This document shows positions 39,223-51,230 of a stretch of 64,000 nt of DNA, one piece after another. This DNA is from Tubiluchus corallicola (lineage: Eukaryota; Priapulida; Priapulimorpha; Priapulimorphida; Tubiluchidae), in the NCBI GenBank assembly GCA_030141605.1, contig JAQGDQ010000001.1:2390501-2454500 (forward strand), written 5' to 3'. Below the pieces are notes generated by a model, which saw only the letters and a list, made by a program, of their open reading frames with translations, was not told the origin of the DNA and ran no database searches. The first letter of the stretch is position 1. Every line of letters starts with the position of its first letter. A program made the position numbers and the translations under genes.

Positions 39223-42200
39223 TGTGAGTTTCTGACTTTGTAACGGTGCATGTTTATATAAACAGTTTGTGTTGCAGAACATGACTTAATGATAAATTTT
39301 AAGTATTCCACATAAAAAATGGTTCCTAGCTATCAATCTACCTAAAAGTTTTTTGGAAAATGAAATAGAATGCACTTCAATTCCGATGGAAAAATTCATT
39401 GTTCTATAAGACCTTACCATAATGATATTTATGGTGCGATGGAAATTAATATGTTACTTAATTTTTATATATTCAGCCTTACTTCTTTAAATGAAAACTG
39501 TGCTTGATTGCTAAATTATTTCTATCTTGTCTAGTTTTAGACAAATAGTTTGGGGTAATTTTTGTTATTTTTATTCTGGAGATTCTTAATAAGTTAAATA
39601 AACACAATTTACTTGCTTCTAATCTAGTAGACCGGAACAGCAGCCCATATCCTGACCAAACAGCAAACTGGGTGGAAATTCAGGTTTCTCATTATAGTAT
39701 ATTTTGATAAAATTGACTGTGTAATGATTTTAGACTGCTGAATACAGCAAATTAATAGATGCAAAGTTGTGCTATGTTGTCCTTAACCCTCGTGAGGATT
39801 GTAGTACAACACGAGTTCTCATTCTTATGTGTTCAACCCAGAGAGTTCCATTATGACCAACCCTCCCTTTATTAGCTTATTCTTAATGATGCATTGTTAA
39901 TGTCTTGCCATTTGTCAGTCTTAGTCAAGACTACTGTGGACCGACATTCCAGTTTTTACAAATTATATTTATGAGTTTCAGTGGGAGCATACATTTGTTT
40001 ATTATATATACTGTTTTGACTCTTTAACATTTTTAGCGTTTTCGCATTTACATCTATGAAACGTTGTACATAATGATAATATAAGGCTGTATATTTTTTG
40101 ACAGTGTTCAAATAGTCAGTCTGTGTGATTGACTTGCTTAGTGTTATTTACATTTTTTGCTAAAGTTGTAAAATGCTAAGAGAGAGATGTGTATTTATAT
40201 ATGTGTAGCCACAGTAACTATACTTTGCAACAGATGTTTATTTTAAATTTGCTATCACACTTTCATCCATATCGGTTAAGGATGTTTGGAAAAATTTTGG
40301 GTCAAAACCTTTGCCTCAACCTGATACAAGAGCTATAATCAATTTTATTAATACTTCCAGTCGTACACGAAAGTTCCTTTTTGCTGGGCTAAGCCATTCT
40401 AATGAAGTTGTCGTAAAAGTTTTGTAAGCATTTCCAATTCAACTCATTCTGAGCAATTGTGACAGCAAATTTAAAATATTTTTCCGGCACACGCCAATTT
40501 TAATTTCCATGTTCATTTCTAGTCTAGATGATCTTGAATTTAGTGTGTTTAGTTTAAAATGTGTTTCAATAATTGTTAGAGCCAAATACAGACAGATGTC
40601 TACAATGATCATATCTACCAACATTGAAATTACTATAGTATACTATAGTAATGTATGTATGTATTTGTAACTTAGATTTTTTTGAAGCATTTTAGAAGCT
40701 AGATTATATAGCTTCCAATAGCACGGGTGTTCAGTACAAATTTTTACTAATACCCAAGTTATTCTCAGTAGTATTGTAGCATACTATCTCGCAAATGTAT
40801 TTGTTTAAAATTTTGTGGCTGTTTTGCATGCTTATTGCTATATAGGTTGTTTAGCCGTTTTTAGTTACAGGTAATAAATAATATTTCCACTTAAATAATA
40901 ATAGTATAAAAAAAAGGTCATAATAAAGTCATCTGACACTGAATATTTTGCTCTTTTGCAGTACATTAATTTTCATAAATTGAATAAAAGCAAACTTTCT
41001 GCAGATGACTTTATTTATAAAAAGTGCAACCGAAATAAATAATCTTGATAAAAAATTTTAAGGTGGTAATGAAAAGTGACAATTTGTCAAGTTGCTTCAA
41101 TTGCTTCTACTAGTTATTAATTTATTGATCATGCCAAAATAGTAAATTTCGATTGTGATATAACATTCTGTGATACACATTTCATTTCGAGATGAAATAG
41201 ATGTTTAATCATGGGATATGTAGTATGCAGTAATAAAATTGCTTAATTTGATATACAAAAATTGTTGCAAATACGTTTTTACTATTATTATTATGCTTAT
41301 CAGGTAAATTAATTGCAGATAGAAAAGCCATAAGTATTGGCGTTACTTCGATGAGAGCTATAAAACTGAGTGTCGATTAACAATTTTGAAGAAACAAACA
41401 GTTTCGTGATTATTACTGTGCCCAGCTTCCAGAATTTAGTCCAAAATTATACCATACAAAAGTGTTACAGTATTGCTGATATTAGTGACATCTGTGCAAG
41501 ATGAGAACCTGTACCTAAAATTGTCAGCTAGTACAAAAAAGAAAAACGAACAACAAAAAACAAAGATGTTTGACCATTTTGATTGAATAGCATTTGCATA
41601 CACACAGATAAGCCAATTCTGTTAACCACATTAGCATTACTCTGTGTACCTTTTTTGTTGTAACTTCTTACATAATCTGTCTAAATATTCTTTTGGGGTT
41701 AAGTGACTCGAACATATTTATTCTTTGCATTTTTTTAATATCTGGTAGTCCTCAACTTTAACACTTTAAATACTCAATTTTGGCTTTGTTCAACACCAAA
41801 ACTTTTATTAGACATCTGCAAGTATCAGCAGGGATATACCCATGTTAAAAAAACACACGGATGCTAATTTATGTCAATAGTACTAATAAAGAAGAATAAG
41901 AAACAAATTGTTATGGGGTACTTGTACCAGCTGATATTTTTTCTTGCTATTAAGAATTTGTAGACTATCAATAGAAACATATTTTCTGGAAATTGATCAA
42001 TGATGAGAAAAACTTCTCAGAACAGTGTTCTCGGATCGGTTTAAAAATTCCGGATTGGTACACTCCTAGCCCCAGACAGAGTAAATATAATGGCCAGCCA
42101 TCATAGAAAGTTCACAAAAGTCCAAAACACTTGTTTGGTGTGGATCTAAAGTATGAATCATGTACTGTCAAAAATCTGCCACATTGGGAATTAATAACCA

Positions 42201-42425
42201 GAACTGGTGTGTAGAAAGTTGTGTATGTAGGGAAGAAACCAGCCTATGAAACAATTTTTTCTAAGTAAAAAAATGTCAAACAGTAGTAAAAATTACAAAG
42301 AAAGCAGTTCAGAGAATGTGATATGTACAACTTGATTAAATTTGACTATAAAGCAGTTGAAAAAATTCAATGTATTGGCACCCTGCTTCTAAGCACTATA
42401 AGGCAGTATTTTGCACGTGCAGATG
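39223..42425. other. AT-rich spacer between ZIP and MED11
   Basis: No gene is recognised. Near 42030-42070 there is a pair of hAT-like end motifs (gtgttctcggatcgg and ccggattggtacactcctag). The MED11 3' end enters from the right; aataaaagt on the minus strand near 41803 is one candidate poly(A) signal. Confidence 0.45.
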
Positions 42426-45400
42426 TCAGGAAGACATGTCACTATGAGGCTGTGTTGTTGACGCAACCGTGGTTGTTGCAGGTGTTTGCACAGGAATATA
42501 TCTAGTTGCTAAGCGTTCCACTTCAGTCACTCTGCTTTTTGCATGTTCAAGTCGATGTAGTGCCATCTGGAGCTCCTTTTGTGAAGCGTAGCTTGAACCT
42601 TCATGAGACTGGCCTATTGAAAAGTAAACATAATTTTTCCCATTAGATTTATGCACAACTTTCTACAAATCAGGTGCTGGAACTATTCATGCCAAAAAAC
42701 TGACAATCTCTGTTGTACAGGTAATTACAAAAGGAAAAATGATAGGTTGTGTTTTCACTATATTGTTATAAACAACTTATAATAACTCAAAAATGATGAA
42801 TAGAATATTTTGGAGCATAATACTAATAACAGAAACAAGCAAGACAGTTACAATGATGACTGATAGTTCCTGTGACTTGTGTCCAAATTGTGACAAAAGA
42901 GGCTTGCATAACATCTGTTGTTAATAGGTAAGAAGAACCATTCCTGGTGTGAATGTTCCATTTCAACAAATTGTTGGAAGGTCTACATGCTGCTCACGAG
43001 AGCAAGATTGGATGAATTCAATCAAAATCCATGAGCGTAACATTGTGATCATATTTACACCTGGCTACACCCGGTCAAGGGTGACTGTAGATTATTATCC
43101 CACAGTAAATAAATACTGAGGGAAAACTGAATTTAACCTGAAGGCCAAGGAGCAGTTGAAAGATAATAATAAAAAAACTGACTGATATCTGGTGTCTTTG
43201 ATGGATTGATTGAGGTTACCATTCATTATACGATTTTAAGGTACAAACCCGGCTGTTTACCTTACAGATTCCATGACTATAACCTTCTTCTGTTTGCAAG
43301 TTAACATGAATTAAAACAAATTTTCACACCAGTTTTTTAATCTTACATTAACCGAGCCTCTACCAAAGGTGTTTTCCCTACAAGTTTCATGACTCTAATT
43401 ACCACACTAGAGTTTCAATGTTGTGCATTTTGGCTCCTATCATGGGTCAAACAATCCCAGGTTTTTAAAAACCCAAGTAAATATCTACCCCGCGGATACT
43501 AAATATTTATGAAAAAGGACACTTTCAAGGCCCCTAACCAAGGCCTATCTAATCTGTAAGTTTGTTGACAATGGCATTCTGCATTTGCAAGTTAACATAA
43601 ATTAAAAAGTGTAAAACTGGATGCCTAATATAATGAAATGATGCAGACAAAATCAGAGTATGGGTTCTCCTAGATCCACGATGCTGGCGCTCAAGAACAA
43701 AAAGTCATTATGAGAAAATTCTTTTTAAGCATACTTGGGTTCATGAAATATTAAAACATTTGCAATAGGCCCAGGATAGTTTCAATACCAAATGTTAAGT
43801 TTAAAGTTGATTTGTTGGCTAATTGTAAAGGTACTTGGTTTCAGATAGCCTGAAAAACAAAAAAGTAGGTCTAACATAAAAGATAGAAAACAGCCAAACC
43901 CTGTTATACCACCCCTCATTATAATGCCAGCTTCACAATAATGCCAACTTTTGCCTTGTCCCGATTTCCGTAATATACAGTCAAACCTCGCTATAATGGA
44001 CTTTAAGGGAGCGCTCAAAAAGTCCATTATAACGAGAGTCCATTATACCGAGGGGTACCATATCTGAAGACAGACTACCCTACAATAGATACAATAGGAT
44101 CATAGAAATCAACAGTAAAATGAAATAATGTTTATAATCGAACGTCAAACGACCTTGGCGATGCTTGAAACGCTCCAACCATCCTTGACTGGCCTTGAAA
44201 TCAGTCAAGTTCATCTGCTCGGCAAAGAACTTAGCCTTTTCGAGTAAGATATTCTCTCTGATCGACAGGCCTTTACACCGCATTTGCATGTACCAGATAG
44301 TCATAGCTTTCTCCAGTGGCTCTATATCTGATGTTCGCAATTTCTTCCGTTTGTTTGTGACTTGATTTTTTTCGTAAGCTTCTTTCAGCTTCTCCTTAGA
44401 TGCGAAAATGCTGGATATCGTCTGTTTATTTAGGCCGTATTCTTCACAAATTTTGCTTTGTTTTGCACCAGTCTCGATTTTTTCGATAATCTCGATTTTC
44501 GTGACAAGCTCAATAGCTTTCCTATTCTGCTTGATACCGCTCATTGTGCCGTTTTGGTGGTGAACAAAGGGCAGAAAAATGGCGAAACAATGTTCGTCTC
44601 GTCCATAAACAATACCAACCTCGTTCCCAGCAGGGTTGCCAGTATGGCATTTTCTTCCAGATCCAAAACCGAAATGCTGCACGTGGTTGCCAGAAATAAT
44701 TTTTGTTTCAATGCCATTTCTCCAAGCGCCAAAGCAATCTTGTTCAAGTGCCAAATTACGAAATGTTTCAAGTGCCAAATTTTTATTCCCAAAAAGTGCC
44801 AAATGGGCCAACTTGCCGTGATGAACCTTCCCAGAAAGCTGAAGCTGACCTGGATATTCCCGGAAAATTGATTCTCAGAAGTTTACGCTCCGAAACGACC
44901 AACGCAGCACCTACAGTGTACCAGCATAAACTGCGATCACATGTGGATCCATTATACATGGGTCCATTATAGCGGGGGAGAAAATGCACTGGGGAGCAGA
45001 AAATAAGTCCATTATAGCGAAAAGTCCCTTATACCGAGGGGATAAAAACAAAGAAAAACGATAGCTGAAAAACGGGAACGGAGAAAACGTCCATTATATC
45101 GAGAGGTCCATTAAACCGAGGGTCCATTACAGCGAGGTTTGACTGTATTAAATATAGGAAATATTGCCAACCTCGCTTATCGCCATCTGCCAACAGATCT
45201 GCTGGTCCAAGAGTCCATTTACGTACTAAATCAACCCCGTTATAATATCAGCCAAGATAAAGCACAATAAATTACTACTGAAAAATAGACATAACATTGT
45301 AAAAACAATGATCTCTGATAAGAAAACAATTATGGCGTTTAAATTAAGATGTAGGTTTCGTAGCAAGTAACTGTATGAAAGTGAATGTTGAGGTTTTGAG

Positions 45401-47262
45401 CAAGAAGTAGGCATTTTAAGACTACAAGAGCTGCGTAACTAAGGTTCAGTACTGAACTGATGTGAATTTAATGCTGTTAAAGCTGCTCGACTCAAGGTCA
45501 AGTAATAAGCAGTGTCTAATTATAGTTTGTCTAACTGTCCAGTAATATTACATTGGGAGCGTGGGTGGGCCGTGTCGGTGCACATTTCTATAATTAGTAG
45601 TTTTCTAATTAACCAGTATTTCACAAGATTTCTTCACCACGTTGTGTTACCTAAAAGGTTTGCAAGGTACCACTGTAGAACTATACCTGCATTGTTAATG
45701 CAGCAAAAACGTGAAGTATAATACATGTATTGTTGTAGGTATAATAATACGTTGCTATTTATCACTTATTAAAATTAACTAGGAAACAAAATAGAGGTTA
45801 CACAGTAGAATGGCTTTCATATTAATGAACCTCGCCTTACTGCCAATCCCGCTATAGCGCCATATTTAGCTGTGTCCCCGACCTGGCATTTTTTTTATAA
45901 CGAGGGTTGACTCGAGGTTTGACACGGTAATTAGATATGGTATTTTCTCAGTTCAGAACACCCTATACGAATCCTATCCCCCCAAGCAATGCATGCGATA
46001 ACTAAAACTGGCTATCTAGCTTAAATCTATCACTTCTGCAGGAAGTAGGCATTTACCTGTTGAAACTTGAGTTAAGTATTGAATTTGCCTAGAAAGGCCA
46101 CTGTCAACTGATTCCAAAGCTTTCAGAAAGTTTGATGTATAATTTTCCATTGCTTTCATGCTAGGTTTCTCTTTAGCTAGTTCTGTTAATGCTTGTCCTA
46201 TAAAATGCAAGAATCATATTATTTTTTATATACTCTGCAAGCTAGGAAGCAAGGTCTACCTAAAAATTAAATCAGCTGTTGTTTAATTCTCTTACAAAGC
46301 TATCTAGGTTGATTTAATCAAGATCTTTTTGCTAAACAACTGAGGATTATTGAGCTAAAGCACAGTATCAGATATATAAGAACAGTATCAACAGCTGTAA
46401 ATTGCTGTAAGTCAACAGTTGTAAATTTATATGACATGTTCAGAATAGTCAATAGGATTAAGAAAGGTGCTTAATTTTGTTTGCACAAAATTTTAGTTCA
46501 TCTCCTATATAAAAAGTTTTTGCAGCAAAGCCACTGCAGTAGGGCTTATCCCTTGACGAAACATCTCAGCAGTGTACTGGCAGTGTACATATGTAAAATA
46601 GCTGGATGTCAAACCAGTGAATGACTCAACATTTTTATATATCTAGTAGACAAAATGATCCTTCAACGTGACATGTTAGAAACATGCCATGCTGCATGCC
46701 CGAGAACTTTTTTTACAGCACCAGAAAAGACAGGTTGAAAATTTAATTGTAAATGAATTTAGAACAGGTTGGCAAAGGTAAAGTACACAATAAAAACTTA
46801 CAAATGTATAGTAATTCAAAGCAATTACACTACGAAATTAATTGACGAAAGTTTCTTTTTTGTTCACGTTACCGGTATACCCAATAAACCTGTTGTTGGC
46901 TGTAATGGTGTTTTATTATACTTGTTACGTTTACGGCTTTAAACAGTCTATCATTCCAAAATATATTTTGTGCTTACTGATATTATATCATACTTCTTAC
47001 AAATCAAGAAAACAACATTGCAGAATGAAGATGATAGAAGATGGGAAGCTGATCCTAGAGCCAATTATGCTGTCACTCAACAATTGCAAACTACTCATAG
47101 TCGTATATTTAATCAATAACAGGTTCAGACTAACCAGCCACACAGCTCAATTGAATCAACTGGACAGCAAATAAAAATTTTTTTACCTGAGCTCTGTAGA
47201 AAATTTGCTATTTCTTTTTCGATGTTGTCAAGTTGTTGCAGCCGCTCTGTCGGAGCCCCCAT
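42426..47262 (-). CDS. MED11: Mediator complex subunit 11 (MED11), 3 exons
   Basis: Head-module subunit of Mediator, the nuclear coactivator that connects activators with RNA polymerase II; in yeast and mammals MED11 pairs with MED22. Exons on the minus strand, 5' to 3': 47262-47187, 46197-46057, 42613-42426. Phases join to 134 residues plus stop. The start MGAPTERLQQLDNIEKEIAN matches the human pattern (ERL-AL-IE-EI). Exon 2 carries ALTELAKEKPS and SRQIQYLTQVSTG. Exon 3 carries GQSHEGSSYASQKELQMALH, close to human GQPHEGSSYSSRKDCQMAL. The first in-frame ATG gives the family-typical N-terminus. The protein is longer than the human one (117) because of a Thr/Ser/Pro-rich tail. Intron 2, of about 3.4 kb, contains nested transposons. 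Confidence 0.94.
43978..45145. mobile_element. Tigger/pogo element, internally deleted (1168 bp)
   Basis: Terminal inverted repeats cagtcaaacctcgctataat (left) and cagtcaaacctcgctgtaat (right, reverse-complemented) are flanked by TA at 43976-43977 and 45146-45147. Several direct and inverted copies of gtccattata-cgag lie just inside both ends, as expected for transposase binding sites. The interior retains the N-terminal DNA-binding part of a transposase on the minus strand but lacks the DDE catalytic domain. It lies in MED11 intron 2 in the same orientation as the gene. Confidence 0.85.
44080..44544 (-). pseudogene. Truncated Tigger transposase, CENP-B-like DNA-binding region
   Basis: From the ATG at 44544 (MSGIKQNRKAIELVTKIEII) the frame runs 154 codons. 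Residues about 14-55 form a first helix-turn-helix (GAKQSKICEEYGLNKQTISS), the CENP-B N-terminal/Psq type. Residues about 70-131 form the second, Tc5-type helix-turn-helix (LSIRENILLEKAKFFAEQ and SQGWLERFKHRQG). After RQG the frame runs into non-homologous hydrophobic codons and stops, at the point where the catalytic DDE domain should begin. It is a deletion derivative that could at most encode a DNA-binding peptide. The frame is open upstream of this ATG, but that part has no similarity I recognise. Confidence 0.85.
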
Positions 47263-48170
47263 CTCCGCAGTTTTAAATTCAACAGAAATGCTGCAATACA
47301 TTTAATGTTGTATTAGTACTATATAAAGGATCATGTAAATTACTTAGCAATGCCGCCAACCTGGCCTCTGTCTTATATATGTGCCTTGTCCACAAGAAAA
47401 TATTGCATTCTCAGTCCACACTGAAAATATTTTATGGGCGAGTCAATTTATAGGCATAATAGTTATAAGTATAAAAAAGTAAAAGACTTCAAAATAGGAC
47501 TGTTGCATAATATTTGCATTAGACTTGAAGTCATCAAATTTTACCTTAGTATTTCTCCTGGGTTTTACACACTGCAAATTTGCAAAGTTTGTCTTTTACT
47601 TCTAGCATCTATGGTATATAATATTATAGTGCAAAGAAAAAGAAGCTCAAGAATGTCCATAGTGCAGTGTTTCAAAAAACGCCAGAAATATTTTTATAAA
47701 ATTTGCTAAATTTAGAATTACGACAAGTTAATTTTTCTTTATTACCAGTACTTTGCGAACTTAATAGATCAGCATCGTGGTTAGCTTTGTTAAGCTACAT
47801 TTTCCTATTTACTCATCCCGTCGTGCTTTTGCTTTTTTCCTAGCTATTGAGCTGTTGTTACCTCTGGCTGACCTTACCCTCACTACCCAACCCCCCTTCA
47901 CTGAAATATTTGTGCAAGTCACAGGTACATTATGAACGACGCATCACTTCCTTTACACATGTAAAAAGTGGTTTTTGCGTTAGTTCTTACTGTGGTGTAT
48001 ATGTTAATGTATATCGAGTCTCAAAAGAGTTTAACTACCTTTTGTATGAAGAACTGTCGAAAATACGCTGTTAGACCAACATTTTCTTGCTGTTACAAGT
48101 TATATGTTTGCCCGAGAGTATGAACATGTTTTTGTAAGTAATATTGCATTATATTAATTTCGCTGGTATG
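47263..48170. other. MED11 5' flank
   Basis: Contains the MED11 5' untranslated region and promoter, not resolvable in detail. The segment is otherwise AT-rich and I see no other gene. Confidence 0.4.
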
Positions 48171-48190
48171 TTATATATATATATATATAA
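48171..48190. repeat. (TA)n microsatellite
   Basis: Uninterrupted alternating TA run directly adjoining the GC-rich island that follows. Confidence 0.9.
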
Positions 48191-48560
48191 GATTCGAGGC
48201 TACAGCTCGGACGACGGCACCATTTGCGGCGATCTATACATCAAACGAAAGGTCTGGATCTAGTGTCGTGCCATTGGGCGTTTATTTTTCGAATCGGACA
48301 CACCGGAAGGAATGGGGGCGAAAAACCTCCAAAAATGGCAATGGAGAACGGAAGCGGGCCATGGCTGGTGCTGGCTATGGTTAGATAGCCCATTCAGCGG
48401 TGGGTGTAGTAGGAGTATTTAGAATTCGCGAGAGGTCCCGCAACGGGCGTTTTCCCGGACCCAACTAGCGATTTTTTCGAAATTTTGATCAAACAGGCTG
48501 CAGAAAAGACGTTCTAGCAGCACCTGGTGGGACTCCCAAAAGGCTCCTTAGAAAAAGCAA
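48191..48560. other. GC- and CpG-rich island of unknown nature
   Basis: About 370 bases whose composition contrasts sharply with the surroundings. It begins gattcgaggctacagctcgg and contains catcaaacgaaaggtctgga and aattcgcgagaggtcccgca. There is no long open frame on either strand, and no terminal inverted repeat, tRNA or ribozyme fold that I can recognise. It is probably an interspersed repeat consensus or a conserved non-coding piece. The abrupt left border at a TA microsatellite favours a mobile-repeat origin. Confidence 0.5.
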
Positions 48561-50471
48561 GAACAGGGCTACACGATAGTGTGGGCTATATATTATACTA
48601 TAAAAATTAGATGTTCTATTTTTGGCAATTTTCGCTTGGAAAATTGCTGACACAAAGCCATTGTTCTGACGTCATCCAATATACTCTGTCTGTAACCTTA
48701 TAACTTTAATTCAGTAAAAGCTTACTGGCTTTGTATTATAAATGAGGACTATGTAGGATGTTCGTGTATTTTTGATTATGAGCGCAAAATTTTTTGCGGG
48801 GCCTTTGCTAGTATTGCATTATTCTCTTAGTTTCTTGAGAGATTGTTTCGCTCTTTTTGACTTGCATTCCTGAATTTGTGCGTGATAAATCAGTCTAATA
48901 TTTATATGTATGTTTGCATAGTAAAATAGTCCATAAGTCGGCAATTAACATTTTCTAGATACTCACATCCCCGAATCTCCATTTTATGACGATCATTTTG
49001 ATACCAAGCTCATCATTCTATGTTATTTCTAAGCTGAGATAATCCATGTTGAAGTTGAGGTGCAGGCTATGCAGTGAAAAACATAATTTTGAGAAAATCG
49101 CTGTTAAAATCAGCCATTGTTTTTTGTTGCATCTCTACAAAACACTTAGCAACCGTACGAAAGTGTGGTTGCTATGGACTTTACAAGAACACGTTGAAGT
49201 TATCTTTAAATCCAAGAGATGGCTGTTCCTGACGAAGATTTGAGCTTTTACAATTGCAGTACTAGTTTCTGCCAGAAAAGTGGGTACGGGGTTACAAAAT
49301 TCAATTTTTAGTATATTTTGGACATTTTCTTCATAATTTGATGCTAAAATATAAAAGTCCAATATATTTAGCATTTGTTTTTATAAAAAATAAACATTAA
49401 ACAAAAATTTGGCGCATTCACCTTTGAAGCATCATAACGTAGTTTTAACAATGCCGACTTATGGATGGTTTTCGTTTGCAAGCACATATATATAACTAAT
49501 TTTGATGTAAACTGTGCCTTAGTTTCATAATTTACTTACTGGCTCTAGTTTTTAATGTACAAACAACATTTTGTTTTAGTATTATCAGCAATTATTGAAT
49601 CTTTTCCATACATATTTAATTAATTTATTGCTGCCCTCATATTACTTTAATTGCTTGTCATCAAGAGTATTATGTTACGGGCAAATTATCGTGCTTTGAC
49701 AACAACTTTGCCCAAATAATAAAATATTTGTGGTGCATTTCTGCATGGCAATTAAGCCAACAATTTAAATTTTCTTGCTGAAAGTTGAACAACATTGTGC
49801 CTTGACTTGCATATTAATGGGTGACTACTTGGATAATACGTGCCAGTTTTTCATTTAAATTTTTTATAGCTTTTTAACTGTTACATATGCCATTTGCTCA
49901 TGTTTCAGATTCACCAGTGTTTTTACTACTACATCCTTTATAACACTAATACAGTGTAATAATACTGTGAAACCAAAGAAGTTTTATAGATAGTTTTCTT
50001 TTCATGAGTTTATTGTTTGCGTTTTATCTTCCTGGTCCATTTTTCTTCCTCGACTTTATCGTACAATAATATATTTAACATTTGGCCATTTTATCTGCAG
50101 TAAAGACATGCATAAACGTCATTCAAACGCATCAATTTCCAGTTGATTATTTGCTTTCAAGGTCCACAATTCTGAATTATACAGAAAATGAAAGATATAT
50201 AAGTGTTGAAGATCCTAAGTTTACAGCTTAAATTAATGTTATTGAAGATATTTTTGTTATTGAAGTATTGAAGTATTGAGAAAGCCGCTAGTGCCAATGT
50301 ATTTTCGTTTTTTGGCACCTTCCTGCCATGGGATAGTCATTAACTGGATCCACAACGTTATGTATACAATTAAGTATTGCAACCATGGGCAAAAAGCTAT
50401 TAGCTTCGCCCTGATCATCGAAGGAAGGTAATTCTTCAGTACTTAACAGACTGCCAAGTATCTGCATTGTT
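48561..50471. other. AT-rich spacer, nothing recognised
   Basis: No coding sequence, structural RNA or inverted-repeat element is evident on either strand. Confidence 0.5.
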
Positions 50472-51230
50472 GGGAGCCGAGTAACTTATTAGCCGAAGTA
50501 GGACAATTGGCGTACATGGGCTAGCCCAAGTAGGACGTGTCGCACATGGGCTAGCCCAAATAGGACGCATCGTACATGGGCTGCCCAAGTAGGACACCAG
50601 AGACAGGTCACAAATTGAGTCGTTAAGCGTACTGGCAACGTCCGTTGTGATTGTTTATGTAATAATAATAAATAAAACGTCAATACACGTTGAATAATTT
50701 ATTACACATCAGATAAAGTAAACGAATTTTTTTCTGAGCTAGTATAATTTTGCCAATATTAATCTTCTTTGAAGTAAAATAAGCGCACTTTTTAGGCGAT
50801 TCCAACATTTACTTAAGGTATCTTGCTGCACAGACAGGTGATCCTTTTCACTCCTTCTTGGACAAATAATTGTTTTCTACTAAGTAAACGGGTTAGGGAG
50901 TTATGTGCCCTACATAGCTTCTCTCTTTAAAGCATTAGATACTTAGTTTAATGTTATGATTAATAATTATAAATGGAACTAATAATAATGATGATATTGT
51001 TGTAAAAAATACATTTGTAAATTGTCAAGGACTATCCATCATTATTATAAAGCTACTTTTTTTCTAAAACAAGTTTAGTTTTATGTTTTATTATGTCATA
51101 GATCTCGATTCTTGACAGAAATCGCTAGTGTCCTACTTGGACTGCCCGTGTACGACACTGCTTTTCCGCAAATTAAGCACATGCGTTTTACGGGAAGTCT
51201 CCTACTTCGGCTACTGGGTTACTCGGCGCC
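50472..51230. mobile_element. Inverted-repeat element with palindromic subterminal repeats (759 bp)
   Basis: The left end reads gggagccgagtaacttatta followed by gccgaagtaggac. The right end, reverse-complemented, reads ggcgccgagtaacccagtag followed by ccgaagtaggag. Subterminal repeats built on gcccaagtaggac occur three times at the left and at least once inverted at the right (tcctacttggactgcccg near 51131). No transposase frame. Probable non-autonomous DNA transposon of unknown superfamily. Confidence 0.7.
50491..50603. repeat. Three-copy tandem repeat of about 31 bp with gggctagccc core
   Basis: Units of the form acatgggctagcccaagtag followed by gac-g-tcg. The core gggctagccc is a perfect palindrome in two units and loses bases in the third. 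It lies inside the left end of the surrounding inverted-repeat element. Confidence 0.8.

Larger units (their letters stand above)
43891..45923. mobile_element. Older pogo-like element interrupted by a Tigger element
   Basis: At the left, cagccaaaccctgttatacc and repeated ataatgcca motifs (43891-43945). At the right, the reverse complement reads gtcaaacctcgagtcaaccc, then tcgttata and aatgcca (about 45890-45923). These flank the better-preserved Tigger element. The arrangement suggests nesting, but the outer ends are diverged. Confidence 0.4.

Noticed and set aside
44458-44989. Plus-strand and other overlapping frames across the Tigger element (up to 137 codons)
   Set aside because: They are the antisense and alternative-frame shadows of the minus-strand transposase fragment and of the subterminal repeats.
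48191-48560. Bacterial contamination or horizontal transfer as the cause of the GC-rich island
   Set aside because: No coding frame of any length and no prokaryotic gene pattern; an interspersed repeat is simpler.
50491-50603. Regularly spaced repeats as a CRISPR array
   Set aside because: Units are contiguous without unique spacers, the genome is eukaryotic, and they sit inside a transposon end.
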